The position numbers were made by a program, and so were the translations under genes. DNA of 64,000 bases from Aselliscus stoliczkanus (Eukaryota > Chordata > Mammalia > Chiroptera > Hipposideridae). The stretch's first letter is position 1, and each line of letters begins with the position of its first letter. Shown piece by piece: positions 12,481 to 26,444 of the stretch. The DNA is taken from assembly GCA_033961575.1 (NCBI GenBank), contig CM066737.1, positions 97,864,709 through 97,928,708 of the forward strand, written 5' to 3'. The notes beneath the pieces are model-generated. The model did no database searches and had not been told where the DNA came from. It saw only the letters and a program-made list of their open reading frames with translations.

Positions 12481-13749
12481 TTGCAATGTCAAGATGCATA
12501 ACGAGTACAAAATTGATAAGAAGTCAGCTTTTGCATCAGTAGAAGAGCTTTTTAACTAGAGCTGTCCAACATGGAATGCCCTGTCTTTGAGGACAGTAGG
12601 CGCTGAGTCCCTAAATGTTCAAGTGGAGTCTCAAAATATATAAAAGGTATTTCTGTATTAGGTGGGAGGGTGAATATTTAAAACTCTGAGTTCTATGGTC
12701 AGATGGCTAATTAGTATGCACATTTACATACAGCATGGCACATGTTATATGCCTCCTTCATTAAGAAACAATTTATCTATTAAATTAATTCTTTACCTTA
12801 ATATAAAGAATTTTCAATATAGTATTTACCAGAGAGAAACCACTCACAGTAACACATACAAAAAAAGGTGTTATACATTTTAAGGAGCATCTGTACAGAA
12901 TTATTTTTGGAATGGTAAACATCTTTCCTATCTCCTGTGCTGAGGCACAATCCTTCTAATTAGGCTAATAAAAGATCATCATGAGACTTAGAACCCAGAA
13001 TACTAAATCAAGAGTTGGCTGCCCAGCAACTACATGGGGTGTAAGAAGACAATAGGGTACTCAGTGAGGGGCGGGGCTTACTACTGTCAGAGTGGGCAGA
13101 AGGGTTGTATTAAAGCCACACTGATTCCAAGCTGTCCCTCCTTCCTGTTCTTTTTTGAAAAGGCACGAAACCCCCTATGTGTTGGCATTGTTAAAGAACA
13201 AGGCGAAAACAGCAGAGATGCTTGGAGGAAAAGGTAGAAAGTTTAAATTTGGTGATATTGAAGTTATGGGCTATTTTCTCTCACCAAGAATCCTAAAATG
13301 AATGAGTGCTTTAAAATATACATTTCATACTTTATAGAATAGACTCTAAATTAGGCCAACAACAGCAACAACAACAATTTAAGGAAAAAATTATAGCTAA
13401 AGGAACCAATAAAATAACAGATGAAAAAATTTGGAGGTCTTAAATAAATAGATCTTAGGCATTAAGTCAATATACTCTATGAATTATTTATCAAAAGAGA
13501 AATAGCATAACAAAAATATCATATTCAAAATCATGGAAGACTAGGGATTATAAATGTGAAAAAAAGTACAAAACTCTTTAAAATATTAAGGTTCAAATCT
13601 CCCTAAAATAGACATTCAAAATACAGTATAATTTTCTGGATTTGACACTTTGTTAATATGAATAGGTTTTTCTGATAATCAAATTCTATATTAGTTGTAC
13701 TATAAAATTAGGAAGAGTCTTCTCAATCATCAAGAAATAGTAATCTAAA

Positions 13750-13832
13750 AAAGTATAACTATTGCACTGTGTTGTACACCTGAAACTAATTTAAAAATGT
13801 TTATTTCACAATAAAAGAATTAAAAAAAGAAA
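13750..13832 (+). repeat. L1 3'-end fragment
   Basis: TGTTGTACACCTGAAACTAA, the common L1 3' UTR motif, is followed by an A-rich end. Confidence 0.65.
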
Positions 13833-14582
13833 AAATGAAATAGTAATCTAAAAAGAAAAGAAATACTAATCTATGGTCAGTATGTTATGTAAGTATAACA
13901 TTGCCAATAAAATGTACTGACCATAGCTTAATATTTTTTGATGATGGAGAAGATACTTCCTAATTGTAGAGTACAAATCAATTAGGATTATTAGACACCT
14001 GATTTGTGTTAATCAGCCAAGTAACCAGAATGTATTTTCTCCAACCATAATGTTTTAGGAATGAGCCAAATCAAGAATAGCTCTAAAAGTGATCGCATCT
14101 AATTTTAACCAGTTTTATAAGTTTTACAGAAGTGGTAAGTAACTTAAAATGAACGTATCTGGTACCATCTCTTTAAGAAACATTTTTATAATATTATAAA
14201 TTGATTACTAGAGAAAATTATTGGCACAAGGTAACAAAGATGCTGTGATTTATTTGCTCTGTTTCATGTTATCAGGAAGAAATATATTTTTTATTTCTCA
14301 AAGATAACCTACAAATTTTTGTTGTATATACACTTATGGAAGAGTTATACTCTTAACATATAAATAAATAATAAATGTCCATTGAATGAATATGAGTGAA
14401 TGAATACATGCTTATAACTGAGGATTATATACTGATACAACAAATCAAAAGTACAATATGGAGATTTTATTTACCTTTTAATGGGCTAAATCTAGATATT
14501 GAAATGTTAGGGAATCCATGACTAAGAATGTTAAATAATTTATAGCTCTGATATGAATCAATGAGTTTAATAACTGTCACTA

Positions 14583-14688
14583 ATTTTTTTTTTTGAGGGC
14601 AGTATCACTGGCCCTCATATGTGGGACCCGAACCGGGGCCACTGGCCTCCCAAGCCAGCGCCCAACCATTGTGCCACTCGGCTGGCCC
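14583..14688 (-). mobile_element. Short family A SINE
   Basis: Antisense copy, T tail then GAGGGCAGTATCACTGG, B-box complement GGGACCCGAACCGGGGCC and GGCTGGCCC head. Flanking CTGTCACT copies look like the target duplication. Confidence 0.88.
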
Positions 14689-16889
14689 TGTCACTTATTT
14701 TATTCTACAACTTCTGTGCAATAACCCAGAAAGTTGATTTTATTGGCATACTTTGTGATTGTAATAGAAACAAATATATATGAAATTGTCATATTGCATT
14801 CCTGAGACAAGAACCTTCTAGGTCTCAAGTATGAGGTGTAAATATTAAAATATTTTTTCTATGAACAACTGTTGCTTTTGCATTTCAAATATATAGTACC
14901 AGTCACTTTTTCCTTATCAGATGACATATTATGAGAGTATTTTTCCATTAAAGGAAAAATTTCAGAGTATAATAGATTGAGCTATTAAGACCACATATTA
15001 GGGCTAAGATGTGCCTATGGCTAAACATAGGAAAATCTGAGAGGCCATGAGAATGGAACTTGTGAGAACACTGGAAAAAATAAGTAGGGGAGATGGTTTA
15101 GCAGAAGGTTTGGTGTTTTATAACTTGAAGTCAAAAGCCACAGGAAAACTGACCACCAGACGCAGTGGTTTGGAAGTCCACACATGAATTCTATATTCTG
15201 GCTTTTGAAGGCTAGACTTGCTATATTTTTTATCTGTCTGGTTCTGACGTAGCTGTTTTCATCACAGAGCTTTGGGATAAGCTGCCATTATTGGAAGCCC
15301 TCCATAAAGAAGGCTGGGGAAAAGCCGTATGGCACCTAGGCATGAGGCAGGTAGGCAAGGTGCTTCTGATATATGAGTATGGGGGTGTGAGTGTGTGGGG
15401 TGTAAATATGCATGTACAGCCTTTATCATTTTTTTCTTTTCACATTTCTCCTTCCACCATTTTCAAAAGGGCCAACAGGTCACTGCTCCATTTTCTAGGG
15501 TGATACATGCTGGGATTGGGGCTGGGTTAGCGTTAGGGGATGTGTAAATTATCTCACAAGGCTGTTGCATGTATTATAAACTAAGGTCACATCAAACATA
15601 TTGCAGAGAATAAACTCTTACTGAAAGCCACCTAAACCATACCTCACCTCCCTATTCAGATTCAGTTGCAGGAAAAAGATATATAAGAAAACAAATTCAT
15701 ATAAGAATTAAATTTCAAAACTTTTCACAGTAGTTGACCTCTGGAAAGTAAGGAAAGAGGGTTGCTTTTTATGCTCATAATTGTTTTTTCCATTCATTCA
15801 TTCAGCAATAAGCAAGTTACTACTTTTCAGTTAAAAAACAAAAGAATAATGTGTAGGGAAATTAAAAACTTCCAAGGTATGTTTTATGGAATTAACCTAC
15901 CATCTTCCAGCAGTTAGTAACCACAGGAGGTGGATTTCAAATGTAGAAGGAAAAAAAGGAGGCATTTGTGACCTTCAGTTTTCTCTGGCAAGGGTGACCA
16001 AGAGAGAAAGGAGACAGAACTTAGGACAGGTCCTCATAAAATAAGCTAGAAAGTACGCCACTGAGAAATTGACAATATGCTATTTTAATGACCTGAAGAA
16101 AATTGGTTTGCTTTCTTTTTGGTTTGCTTTTTTTGATGTGTGAAAATAGTAACAAGTAATACTGTAGCTGAACCCAATCATCTTTCTTGGTAAAACAAAT
16201 TGTAAACCATAACTTGTCTTACCTATACTGGTGAGGGTTGCTATCCTTTTACGTGAGCTTTAATTCTTATCTGGCCACATCTTCTGCTATGTAACTCTGT
16301 AGCATATAGAATTCATTCTTTTGCCATTTAAATCTGGCTTCATTACTTACTAAAATTCCTGAGATTATTTTCTTGGCTGATGTGGGTCTACTGGTTATTC
16401 ACTAAAGTACAGGTTGCAGTTTCAACAGTTTTTACAAACGAACCAGGGTGAAACTAGATAATGGGAGACTTCCAAGGGAGTCAGCCTTCCTTCCACTGGC
16501 GGCAGGTTTGGGTAGGGAAAACAACTGCCTAGGGCTGCTGGAAGAGCTGGCTTCTGACAAGGAACTGGGTATCTCACATGTCATATTTTTGGGGCCTTCA
16601 TCTTTCAAATGGGAGTAAAACAGGTAGGAAGAAAATGGTCTCAACAATAGAGAAGGTGAATTACATAAATGAGCCATCATAAAAAGAGCAGTAATTCTAG
16701 TAATTAGCATCCCAGCTTGGTGGTGCCCTGCATGAAGAGGGTATGCTGAGCACACGCAGGCCTATTTTTCCCTTAGGAAAAATGAAGATTTTGTAATGTT
16801 ATGATTCCTGTTTTCTGTCACACAATGGATCAAACAAGAACTGTAGCTCTAACAAATAAGAAAATAAAAAAGAATTGGTGGCAAAAGGG

Positions 16890-17240
16890 GTTAGCTATTA
16901 TTTATTAATTCACTCCCTCACTCATTCACTCACTCATTCATTCATCTAATAATGCCTGGCCTACTATGGGCTATATACTATTTTAGGCACTGGGTGTGAA
17001 AGACAGGTATAAAATACCTGCTTTTAAGAAACTTATATTCTGGTGGGTAGAGATGGAAAATGAATCAGTGTACAATACTTGATATTATACTCACAGTGAT
17101 AACACTGTGAAGACTGTAAAGCACAGTTACATACCACAGGATGAATGGCGGTGGTGGGAGGAAGGCATTTGCGTCAGACTGGGCTGTCAGCGTAGGACTC
17201 TCTGAGGGGAAAATATTTGAACTGGGACCCGAATGGCAAA
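16890..17240 (-). repeat. L2 LINE 3' fragment
   Basis: TCATTCATTCATCTAATAAT followed by TGGGCTATATACTATTTTAG and AACTTATATTCTGGTGGG is the antisense of the L2 3' end (short tandem repeats, then a stop-codon-rich segment). Confidence 0.6.
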
Positions 17241-17267
17241 ATCTATCAATGTGTATTTCAGTAAATA

Positions 17268-17400
17268 TACAGGGGGTGCCAAAAAATGTACACACATTTT
17301 CATAAAGGAAAAAAGATATTAAAATTGTAATTTTCAAAATATACCAATAACAAAAGATGAATACAAGTCATGTGTATACATTTTTTTGGCACCCCCCGGT
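17268..17400. mobile_element. Mariner-type MITE, about 130 bp
   Basis: Terminal inverted repeats CAGGGGGTGCCAAAAAATGT at the left and the complement (TTTTTTTGGCACCCCCCGG) at the right, flanked by TA on both sides (TA duplication is the hallmark of Tc1/mariner elements). The core is shared with 25796-25925. Confidence 0.85.
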
Positions 17401-17782
17401 ATATGATAAGGTTAGTGCCATTTGGAATACAAGGTTTCTTTTGACTTCCCAAATGTCCAATATCAAAGGGAAAGGAGAGTGAGTGATAAGAATGTGAAAT
17501 CAGGGACATTTTTATTTTAGCTCCTAGAACGCAGCTAATATGTTATGTTGAAACATACAAAATTGCTGATAGTTCATCATTTTAACCTACAAAAACAGCA
17601 TTTCATGTGGTTCAACTCAATAGCTGGAACTGAACAAAGTGAGGATATGTGTAGTCAGGTAAATGTTATTTAGTGAGGTTTGCCAGGACTAATTCACTAT
17701 TTAAGTATTGTAATTGCCCTCATTGCCTAAATCCAAATCTGCATAAAATCTACATAAATTACATAAATTTAAAATATTTATT

Positions 17783-18020
17783 GGGCAAATTTAGAGTCTG
17801 TCAGATATGGAAACTAAATGCCTTCTTGCATTACCTCATTTAGTCCTCATACAGCCTTATAAATACTGTTACCACACGATTTAATAATGAACACACTGAG
17901 GCTGGTGGTGTTAAATAACTTAATAAGTCCTACCACTTGCAAGTAGTAAATGCCAAAGCAAGGATTTGAACTGAGGAACGTCTCCACAATCTGTATTCTA
18001 AGCTCTGATCACTTAAGTGT
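17783..18020 (-). repeat. MIR element
   Basis: Antisense MIR pattern: CTCATTTAGTCCTCATACAG, then GATTTGAACTGAGGAACGTC and TTCTAAGCTCTGATCACTT. Confidence 0.65.
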
Positions 18021-21000
18021 TTATAGGAAAATATGCTTATTAATTTCAAAAGTCAACAGTAATTATATCTGTTCTATATGTTCAGTTATGTAATAATATT
18101 TATCCCCTTTTAGATACCTAACATTTTGTTAGTGCCAACACTTTTAAATGACATGATGTGATCTGGGGTATGTGTTTGCATATATTTTTTTCAAAGAACG
18201 AATTATTTGAGGATATAACATATAATAGGAAAATCTCACGCAGATAGCAATGATAAGCAGTTTGATACATTTGTTTATGGTCTTAAAAACAAATTGAGGT
18301 TACTCTAAACTATTTAGAACCTTTCCATTTCCCTTGTCTTTAGGCATGGGCATGTGGTGCAACCTTGGCCAATGAAATCTGGGGCTCAGTCTACTGGAAG
18401 GATCCAGGAAGCTTTCCTTGATCTTATAGACAGGACTAAAGATACAGCCTGGTCTTTGGATGCTAGCTTTTAAGAAGTGATGCCTCCGGAACAACCCGCC
18501 TCTGAACTTCCTGTAAATTAAGATAACTTTTCCTTATTATTTAAGCCAAAAAAAATGAGGGAGGTGTGATTAAAAATCCAACCTATAACCAATGTTAAAA
18601 TTATGGTTAGACTAATCTTTATTGTTTTATGTCTGCCTAACAGTCCTTCTTCAAAATGGGATCAAGAGAATATTTGTTTACTACTTTCTAGATTTTTCCG
18701 TGTTCTTTCTTTATATATATTTGTTACATAGCCGGTCAAGAATGATGCCCTTAAACTTCACAAAAATGAGATTTTTAAGGTTCTTTGTTATTCTTTCTCT
18801 GACTTTAATGCATGTCTTTTTATGCACATTGCTTATATATCTTTTCCACCTATTCCCTTTAGACCCGAACTATAATTTAAGATATTATTGATGATAATGC
18901 TGTTCTAAATTCTTCGTGTTTGTGCATTATTTACCTTGACAATAAATAAAACAGTAAAAAGTACTGCAACATTTTTCTTTATTTTCAACGTGCTCCTTTT
19001 CCCCCTTTAACACAATTTCATACTCAGGGAATATCTTCCCCCTTGCCCACACACTTCCTTTCTGAATGTTCTTAAAAATAAAATTCATGGCTTTTAGAAA
19101 CTCTTCAGGAAATTACTCTAGGAGCCTTAAAATGATTGAAGAGGATTAATTTATCTTTTTCTGCACTGTATTGAGAGTCATTATCTAGCCTCTCTGCTTG
19201 GGTAATTTAAAATATTAGGCCAATGAGCTGCATATTTTGTGTAGTTCTTACATTACCAATTGTGTGCAAAGGATGCTAGATTAAAAAAAATACTTTAAAA
19301 CACATATCTCAGCAGATCTCATTTTGAAAGTATCAATAAATACCTTGGCCAGATAACCTGATGTGTAATGTAGCTACAAGGTAACAGATTTTATCCACCC
19401 TCCACCCTTTATCCCCCCTCCCCCCCAAAATAAAACCTTAGGTTTTGCCTTAGATTTCTAAGATCAAGCTAATAAATGTGTAAATTAATTGAGAATACTC
19501 CTAGGTTATTTCTAAGACAATGAGAAGGAGCACATTATAACTTCATTGAGTATTTAGAGCCACCAAGAACGTACGGCTAATATAGAGTACTCTTATAACT
19601 GCCAGAAGGGAAATCAGTAGGATTAAGGGATAAAGTTTTTGAAAAACTCACCTAAATTGCCTAGTATGGCAAAGGAAAGAGAATTATTCCTAGCAGACTT
19701 CAAGCTGCATTAGCCAAAACAGTATTTTAGTGCTACAGCAGATGATTTCTGAATGAAAAATATCTCTATATTTTGTCCCACACTTTTATGATTTACACTC
19801 CTTGAAAGTTGCATAGACTGACATAATTTATAATTTAATTTAGCTGAAGTATTAGAAAGCCCACACCTCAGTAAGCTTTGTAACTGCTAATTGGGGTAAT
19901 AGGAAATTACTTGTCTTCTCCCAAATGCCAGTGAAGTAGGTCAGGATAATTAATATGCCACCTGACTTTTCCTGTCAAAGGAAAACAAGACAGGTCTCAT
20001 CTGTGTACTTTTAGTACCATCCATTTTAGACTAAAATGAGTTCAGCCTGAGAAAAATCAGTATGACTCAGTTAAAAAGTGGATTTCAAAATAAGACAAAA
20101 GGTAGTTCAATCATGAGAACACAGATTGAAGTCTGTTCTAAAGAAGGCTAAATTTACACTTCATAAACAGGGCCACATTCCACATCTATAGGGAAGCTGA
20201 AAAAACCATCTAGGTGACAGATTTAAGTACATCTTACTTCTTAGATTGCTTTGTAAGCTCGTAAGCACTATATAATATATGTTACATTATAGAAAGTTAA
20301 GGAAAATATAAATAAGAAAGGGGTTTGGTTGATGACATAATTTTTCACCCTTAAAACAGAAAACAGGCTATATTTTCACGTGTTTTTCCATTGTTCCTTC
20401 TGCCCCCTCTCCTGACACTTCCTATTTTTAATTTCTTGGCAAATTGAGAAATATGTTTGGAGCTGGTGCTGTATTTCCTCTGCAGGTCTGTACTTGATTA
20501 GTGCAAATTCACTTTAGTAGGTCAAACTGAACGCTGGCCTTGAGCAGGACAGTTAGTAGCACATGGCTGCTGGCCTTGGATTCTAACAAGCATGGCTGCC
20601 TGCTGGCCCGCACGGTAGCATAGTGAGTGCTCCGTCCAGGAGGGTGTGTTGTTTTTGTCTGAAGCTGATGGGATGGCCACAGCTTCTTTGCTCGGTATAG
20701 TTTTTATTTTGTTGACGTAACACCAAGCAGCTTGATTTGATAAGCAGCCTGGAATATTTACTCCTAATGGCCAACCCAGAGCAGTCATGAGTGCGACACC
20801 CCTGAAGTGGACCTTAATGATTTGTTTTGAAAACACTGATTTTAGAGATGATGTTTCTCAGTTCATGAAGTGTTTATTAAATTGCACACTCCTAAATATT
20901 AGGAACAGTAATGCAGAAAAACCATCATTAGGAAGATGAATATACATTCCATTAAATGAGAAGCATTGTCTAGGCAGAAAAAGCATTGCTCTGTTGAGAA

Positions 21001-22403
21001 TGGTTTTAAGGACACTGAGACATCAAGTGGCAAGACTGATGGAAAACTAACCAGGAAAAAATGGGGCCCTTAAAGATAGTGCACGGCCGCCTTTCGTGAA
21101 GCAGAGCTGACTGAAATAGCATGAACTGCTGCCCCACAATATTGAACCGTAAAGACCAAATGTGCAGTACCAAATTTACTAACACACTTCTTCAGGCCCT
21201 TCTGCCTCATCACAATTAGTCCAGAAAAAGAGGGTCCACCGAAAAGGGTGGAAAGTTTCAAATTAACTGCCCACTTGGCTCATTTGGGAACCTGAAGGAA
21301 AAATCCACTGGCTTAGGAGTGCCATTAATATAGCTACAAATAAATCCAGTCAACAAAACAGCAAAAAAAAAAAAAAAGAGAGACTAAGAGAAAAACACTC
21401 GAAAGTCGTCTCCCTAGAGTCGTTGTGTGGGCTACTGCCGTCTGGAGGAAGGGTGAGCACAGAGCCCTGGCTTTCTCCTCTCCGGTCCTGGGGCCTGCTC
21501 CTGCGTCCTAGGCCTCCCTTACACAACGACCAGGAAGGGCTGCTGAATATCTAGCTTAATTGACCAAGACAGCATCAATGCCTTCTACCTGTGGGAATGA
21601 TGGCATGTTTCCCGAACAGAATTCTCTATTTCAGAGGGCTGTATCTAATTTCAACACGATTTACTTGAAAAGGGCAGAGATGAAGTAATTTCCCCAATAT
21701 GACTGTAGAATACTGAGAAACCTCATATACTTACTTATAGCAGTTTGTAGTACCCGGATGACATTGTAATGAATTTTGTAACTCATCTTTAGTTAAATTT
21801 TAGAAAACAACTTCATAATTTTGATAATCATCATATTAAAAATGTGTTATCATGCTTGCCAGAATGCCTACCGAGGCCTAACATCCTAACATAGCTCCTA
21901 GATATTTCTTCCACAAGGCTTTTCCATAATTTCTAATAAATGTGACTGTTGGGAGGGCATGGCAGGTAATAGATGGTAATTACCTTGCCTGCACTGACAA
22001 TGTGCCTTTCATAATACTACTCATGGTGATTATGCTAAAGTATATTTTACAGGGAAACTGGTTTAACATGAATTTTATTATCAGCAACTCATATGTTGAT
22101 GGTAGAAGTTGTAATTTAATTCCCATTCAATATTGCAATGAAGATCCATACCATAAAAGGAAGTCCACTGTATTTTCTTGTTAATAATTGCCAAAGTGAC
22201 CCTCATTTTAAATGAGCCAAACTTGACATCGACACGAGGCTCCTGGCTTGCTGGTAACCAGTGAGCTTTGAGTTGTTTCCGGTTGTGATGAAGAACTTAC
22301 ACAACTATATCCTATAATCAAAGTCTTGTACACTCGCAAAATGGGCTGTTTGCATCCTTTAAAAGGAGAAGGGTAATGCCCTGGTCGGACCCAAACCAGG
22401 TCC

Positions 22404-22439
22404 TGTTTTCATCCTGTAACTGGTAACAGGATGAAAACA
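22404..22439. repeat. Perfect 14-bp inverted repeat (hairpin)
   Basis: TGTTTTCATCCTGT at 22404-22417 and its exact complement ACAGGATGAAAACA at 22426-22439, separated by 8 bases. The right arm overlaps the start of the tandem duplication at 22433. Confidence 0.95.
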
Positions 22440-22607
22440 TCCTGTTACCAGGAGCCAAGTAACTGGTTTCATCCATATTGGCTTGGCTCATCTGCACTAA
22501 CTGGCCCAGACTTCATTTTGAAAACATCCTGTTAACAGGAGCCAAGTAACTGGTTTCATCCATATTGGCTTGGCTCATCTGCACTAACTGGCCCAGACTT
22601 CATTTTG
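22433..22607. repeat. 87-bp tandem duplication
   Basis: Two adjacent copies with period 87 (22433-22519 and 22520-22606), each carrying AGCCAAGTAACTGGTTTCAT and GCTTGGCTCATCTGCACTAA. They differ at one base (CTGTTACCAGG versus CTGTTAACAGG), so the duplication is recent. Confidence 0.95.
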
Positions 22608-22835
22608 AATAAAGAGAAGCAAACATTTTCGTGCTATTCCTTCCATACTTGTTTTGTATTTAACATTCAGGATTTATAGCCAGACCTAGATTTTCTTTCT
22701 AAGTAAAATTAAACTGAGTTATAGCCTATCCCTTAAAGTGGCCTGGGATTCTGAACTGGTGTATCACATTAATTGTAGACAGGTGTTTGGTATGGCATGT
22801 TGGATTAAGAACTTGAGAACTTAAACATATTCTTG

Positions 22836-22986
22836 GGCTGGCCGAGTGGCTCAGTTGGTTAAGAGCTCGCTCAAGAGTGCGAGCTGAGCTCTGAGCAACA
22901 GCTGTTCAAGGCCAGCCCGAGCTGAGTTGCCGTTGAGCTGCCAACAGGTGGCAGGATGGCTCAGCTAAAAAAACAAAACAAAAAAA
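22836..22986 (+). mobile_element. Family B SINE (tRNA-derived)
   Basis: Sense copy with A-box region GAGTGGCTCAGTTGGTTAAG, a B-box-like CTGTTCAAGGCC, the body piece GCTGCCAACAGGTGGCAGG and an A-rich tail. Flanked by AAACATATTCTTG direct repeats (22823-22835 and 22987-22999). Confidence 0.93.
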
Positions 22987-23208
22987 AAACATATTCTTGA
23001 TTCCAATGAGACAGAGGTTACTTAATTGACTTCTCTCTCTCTCAAGAGTTGTTTCACATAAACTGAAATTTGCAATCAATATAAATACTAATAAAGTGAA
23101 TGGATGCTTTTGGAAAATTGGAATTTAGATGTAAATTTGGCTCTTTGGATTTGATAGAAATACTGTGTGAAATTTCTTCTTGGAAAAACTCTTGGATTTT
23201 TAAGGTAG

Positions 23209-23210
<2 letters not shown>

Positions 23211-23246
<36 letters not shown>
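23211..23246. repeat. GT microsatellite
   Basis: Eighteen GT units, about 420 bp downstream (in gene direction) of the 544-bp exon donor. Confidence 0.97.
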
Positions 23247-23248
<2 letters not shown>

Positions 23249-23566
23249 TCACTTACTTTTTCAACAAAGGTTCTGCTAACACCCTGCTTGATTTATAGTT
23301 TCTTAACCCAAACTCAGGGGGCAAACAACTGTGGACTAAAGGGAGGATGCATGCAAGTGAGAACAAGTGGATAAGAGGAGGAAGAAAAAGAAATGAATAG
23401 CATTAACCTTAAAAGGCACATGGGTAATTGGAGATAAACGTTATTTGCTTTAGTGATGGGTGTCCTGGGATATGGGCTTCATTACTCATCTTTTTTGCTT
23501 CAAGTTACTTAAGTTCTGAAAGTGGGGCACCAAGGGATACCTGACTTCCTATGGAGCAGGGCATTA

Positions 23567-24316
<750 letters not shown>

Positions 24317-25479
24317 CTAGTCAAGTTTGCAGAAATCTCAAAGTCAGGCCCCAGATGACATTTAACAACACGGAGATGGAGATGTGCTGAAATGCAGCTA
24401 CACCAGGCTCTCATGAACAGTCTGACATGGAAAATTTTACAACGAAAGTATAAGGACATGTGGGTGTTTATGTAAGAAATATTCAGCAACTAAAAAAAAA
24501 AATCCAAGGTTTTAAAATCTCTATGCATCTGAAATCCTGAAGAATTATTGCCGAATTCCTTTCTCCAGATTTCATGGGGTTAGGAGAGGAGAGTAAGGAG
24601 AGAGGCTTTGGGATGAGAAAACAAAGTGCTTATAATCAGACAGAACCCTTCCTCCTCTTCACAGGTGAATTCTGCGCCCATGGGTGCCACGGAAAAGCTC
24701 TCTTACACGCTTGTCAATTCGGTGGCACTTTCTAGAGTTAAACACGCACGAGATTATCCCCTGATGGAGACTGGCATTTGCCTTGAGCACAGGCAACCCA
24801 GGGTACATAAATACAAAAGAAAAACTGCACGTTTCTCCTTGGAACTTAAAGTTTGGGAATATATGTTCCAATACAAAGCACAGCCCAGGAGAAAGGACTG
24901 GCATCAAGTGAATGATGCTGGCTAGTGGGACGGGCCTCACGCTGGCTCTGGGGCTAACAGAGCAAGGGAAGCCAGATTTGTTCAATGTGATCATCACAAA
25001 TGGGGTTGAGGCTGTTGCCAGGACAAGCCTGGCTGAGGTGCAAGTGCATGCTGCCCTCTGAGTAAAGGAGGAGAAGCTTGGTGGCACCTTCTGTGGGCAC
25101 TTTACCTTCCCACATGTTACGAACAGTGTGAATCGTTTCCTTCTTGAAATTCACATGTTGCTAAAGAGCTGTTTGGTGAAGCTGCAGTTTCCCTTTTTTC
25201 CTCTTTTATAAATATTTCAAATGAATTATTCAGACCCCGATGTTTTAGGGAAAGAAGGAAAATAGGATACAAACTGCATCTTCTCACTGACTTCATTATT
25301 TCATTTCTCTAGCTCATCCTTGCATCCTGTTGCACTCAGTAAACTGCAGTATTTATGAAAGAACTGTGCGTACATAGGATCACTTCTGCATTTTCCTCAC
25401 ATTTCTCCTATTCTACTTAGGTAAGAGACATTGCTATCGAACATTTTTATTAAAAATGTGGCTTCCCTTTTAGTTATTA

Positions 25480-25614
25480 GCCAAAATTACCCATTCATTT
25501 ATTTCAAAAATATGTACTAAGAACTTAATAAGTAAGTGCCAGTGCTGAGCTAGGCATGGGATGGACAGATGAATAGAACAGGGTCCCTGCTCTCAAAAAG
25601 TTCACAGTCCAGTC
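25480..25614 (-). repeat. L2 LINE 3' fragment
   Basis: Antisense L2 3' pattern with GGGTCCCTGCTCTCAAAAAG and a preceding ATTCATTTATTTCAAAAATA. Confidence 0.6.
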
Positions 25615-25737
25615 AGCTGTTTGCAGGCCCAAATATTCTGATTTAATATGGCTGCATTGGGCCTGAGCATCTGCATTTCTAAAATGTTCCACAGGTGACT
25701 CTTCTACACAGCCAAGGTTGAGAAGTGGCCTAGAATT
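25615..25737. repeat. MER20/MER5-like hAT transposon fragment
   Basis: GCATCTGCATTTCTAAAATG, TTCCACAGGTGACTCTTCTA and GGTTGAGAAGTGGCC match the ends of the MER20/MER5 hAT-Charlie group as I know them. Confidence 0.6.
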
Positions 25738-25795
25738 ATATCAACATCTAGCACAGCACCTTTCTTATTGAACACATATTTAATATAGATACCAG

Positions 25796-25925
25796 GGGGG
25801 GAGGGCAAAAAATGGATACACATGACTTGTATTCATCTTTTGTTATTGGTATATATTGAGTATTACAATGTTAATACAGTTTTTTCCCTTCTTAAAATGT
25901 GTATCCATTTTTTTGGCACCTTCTG
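25796..25925. mobile_element. Mariner-type MITE, second short copy
   Basis: Same core and termini as 17268-17400 in the opposite orientation, ending TTTTTTGGCACCTTCTG next to TA. The left terminus is corrupted by a G run (GGGGGGGAGGGC). Confidence 0.8.
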
Positions 25926-26294
25926 TATAATACTAATTTTATGAGTTACTTCTAAAAGGCATAGGAATGAACTTTACTAGTGTGGAATAGATAAGGTCAA
26001 TTTATACATCTTTTTCTAAGGAACAAAATTTTTTTGTTGTTATTTCCACAGAGGTTACTCTGACACAAATAGTGTTTTCTTAATAAAACTGGTTAGGTAT
26101 TAATATGCCTGGAATCTGTGGTGACTGTTTCTCTTGATTAAATATTCTTTGTATACTTACATTTTTTTCCCTTCATGGTTTTAGACTCCCTATTTTCTTT
26201 TACCATAGAAACTTGAGGTCTGAGAAGCAATTACTACATAATTTTTTTTAACATACAAAGGGATGTTTCAGGTCAAGAATCTGATGCTATATTA

Positions 26295-26444
<150 letters not shown>

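Noticed and set aside
18300..18560. Possible old LTR or DNA transposon (GGCCAATGAAATCTGGGG region)
   Set aside because: It recalls a mammalian repeat, but I could not place it in a family or find its ends.
20522..20836. 104- and 63-codon minus-strand frames
   Set aside because: No domain, no splice sites that fit CNKSR2, no recognised family; chance frames in a slightly GC-richer part of the intron.
21070..21261. 63-codon minus-strand frame starting MKLSTLFGGPSF
   Set aside because: Looks protein-like at first, but it has no match I recognise and no support from splice sites or neighbours.
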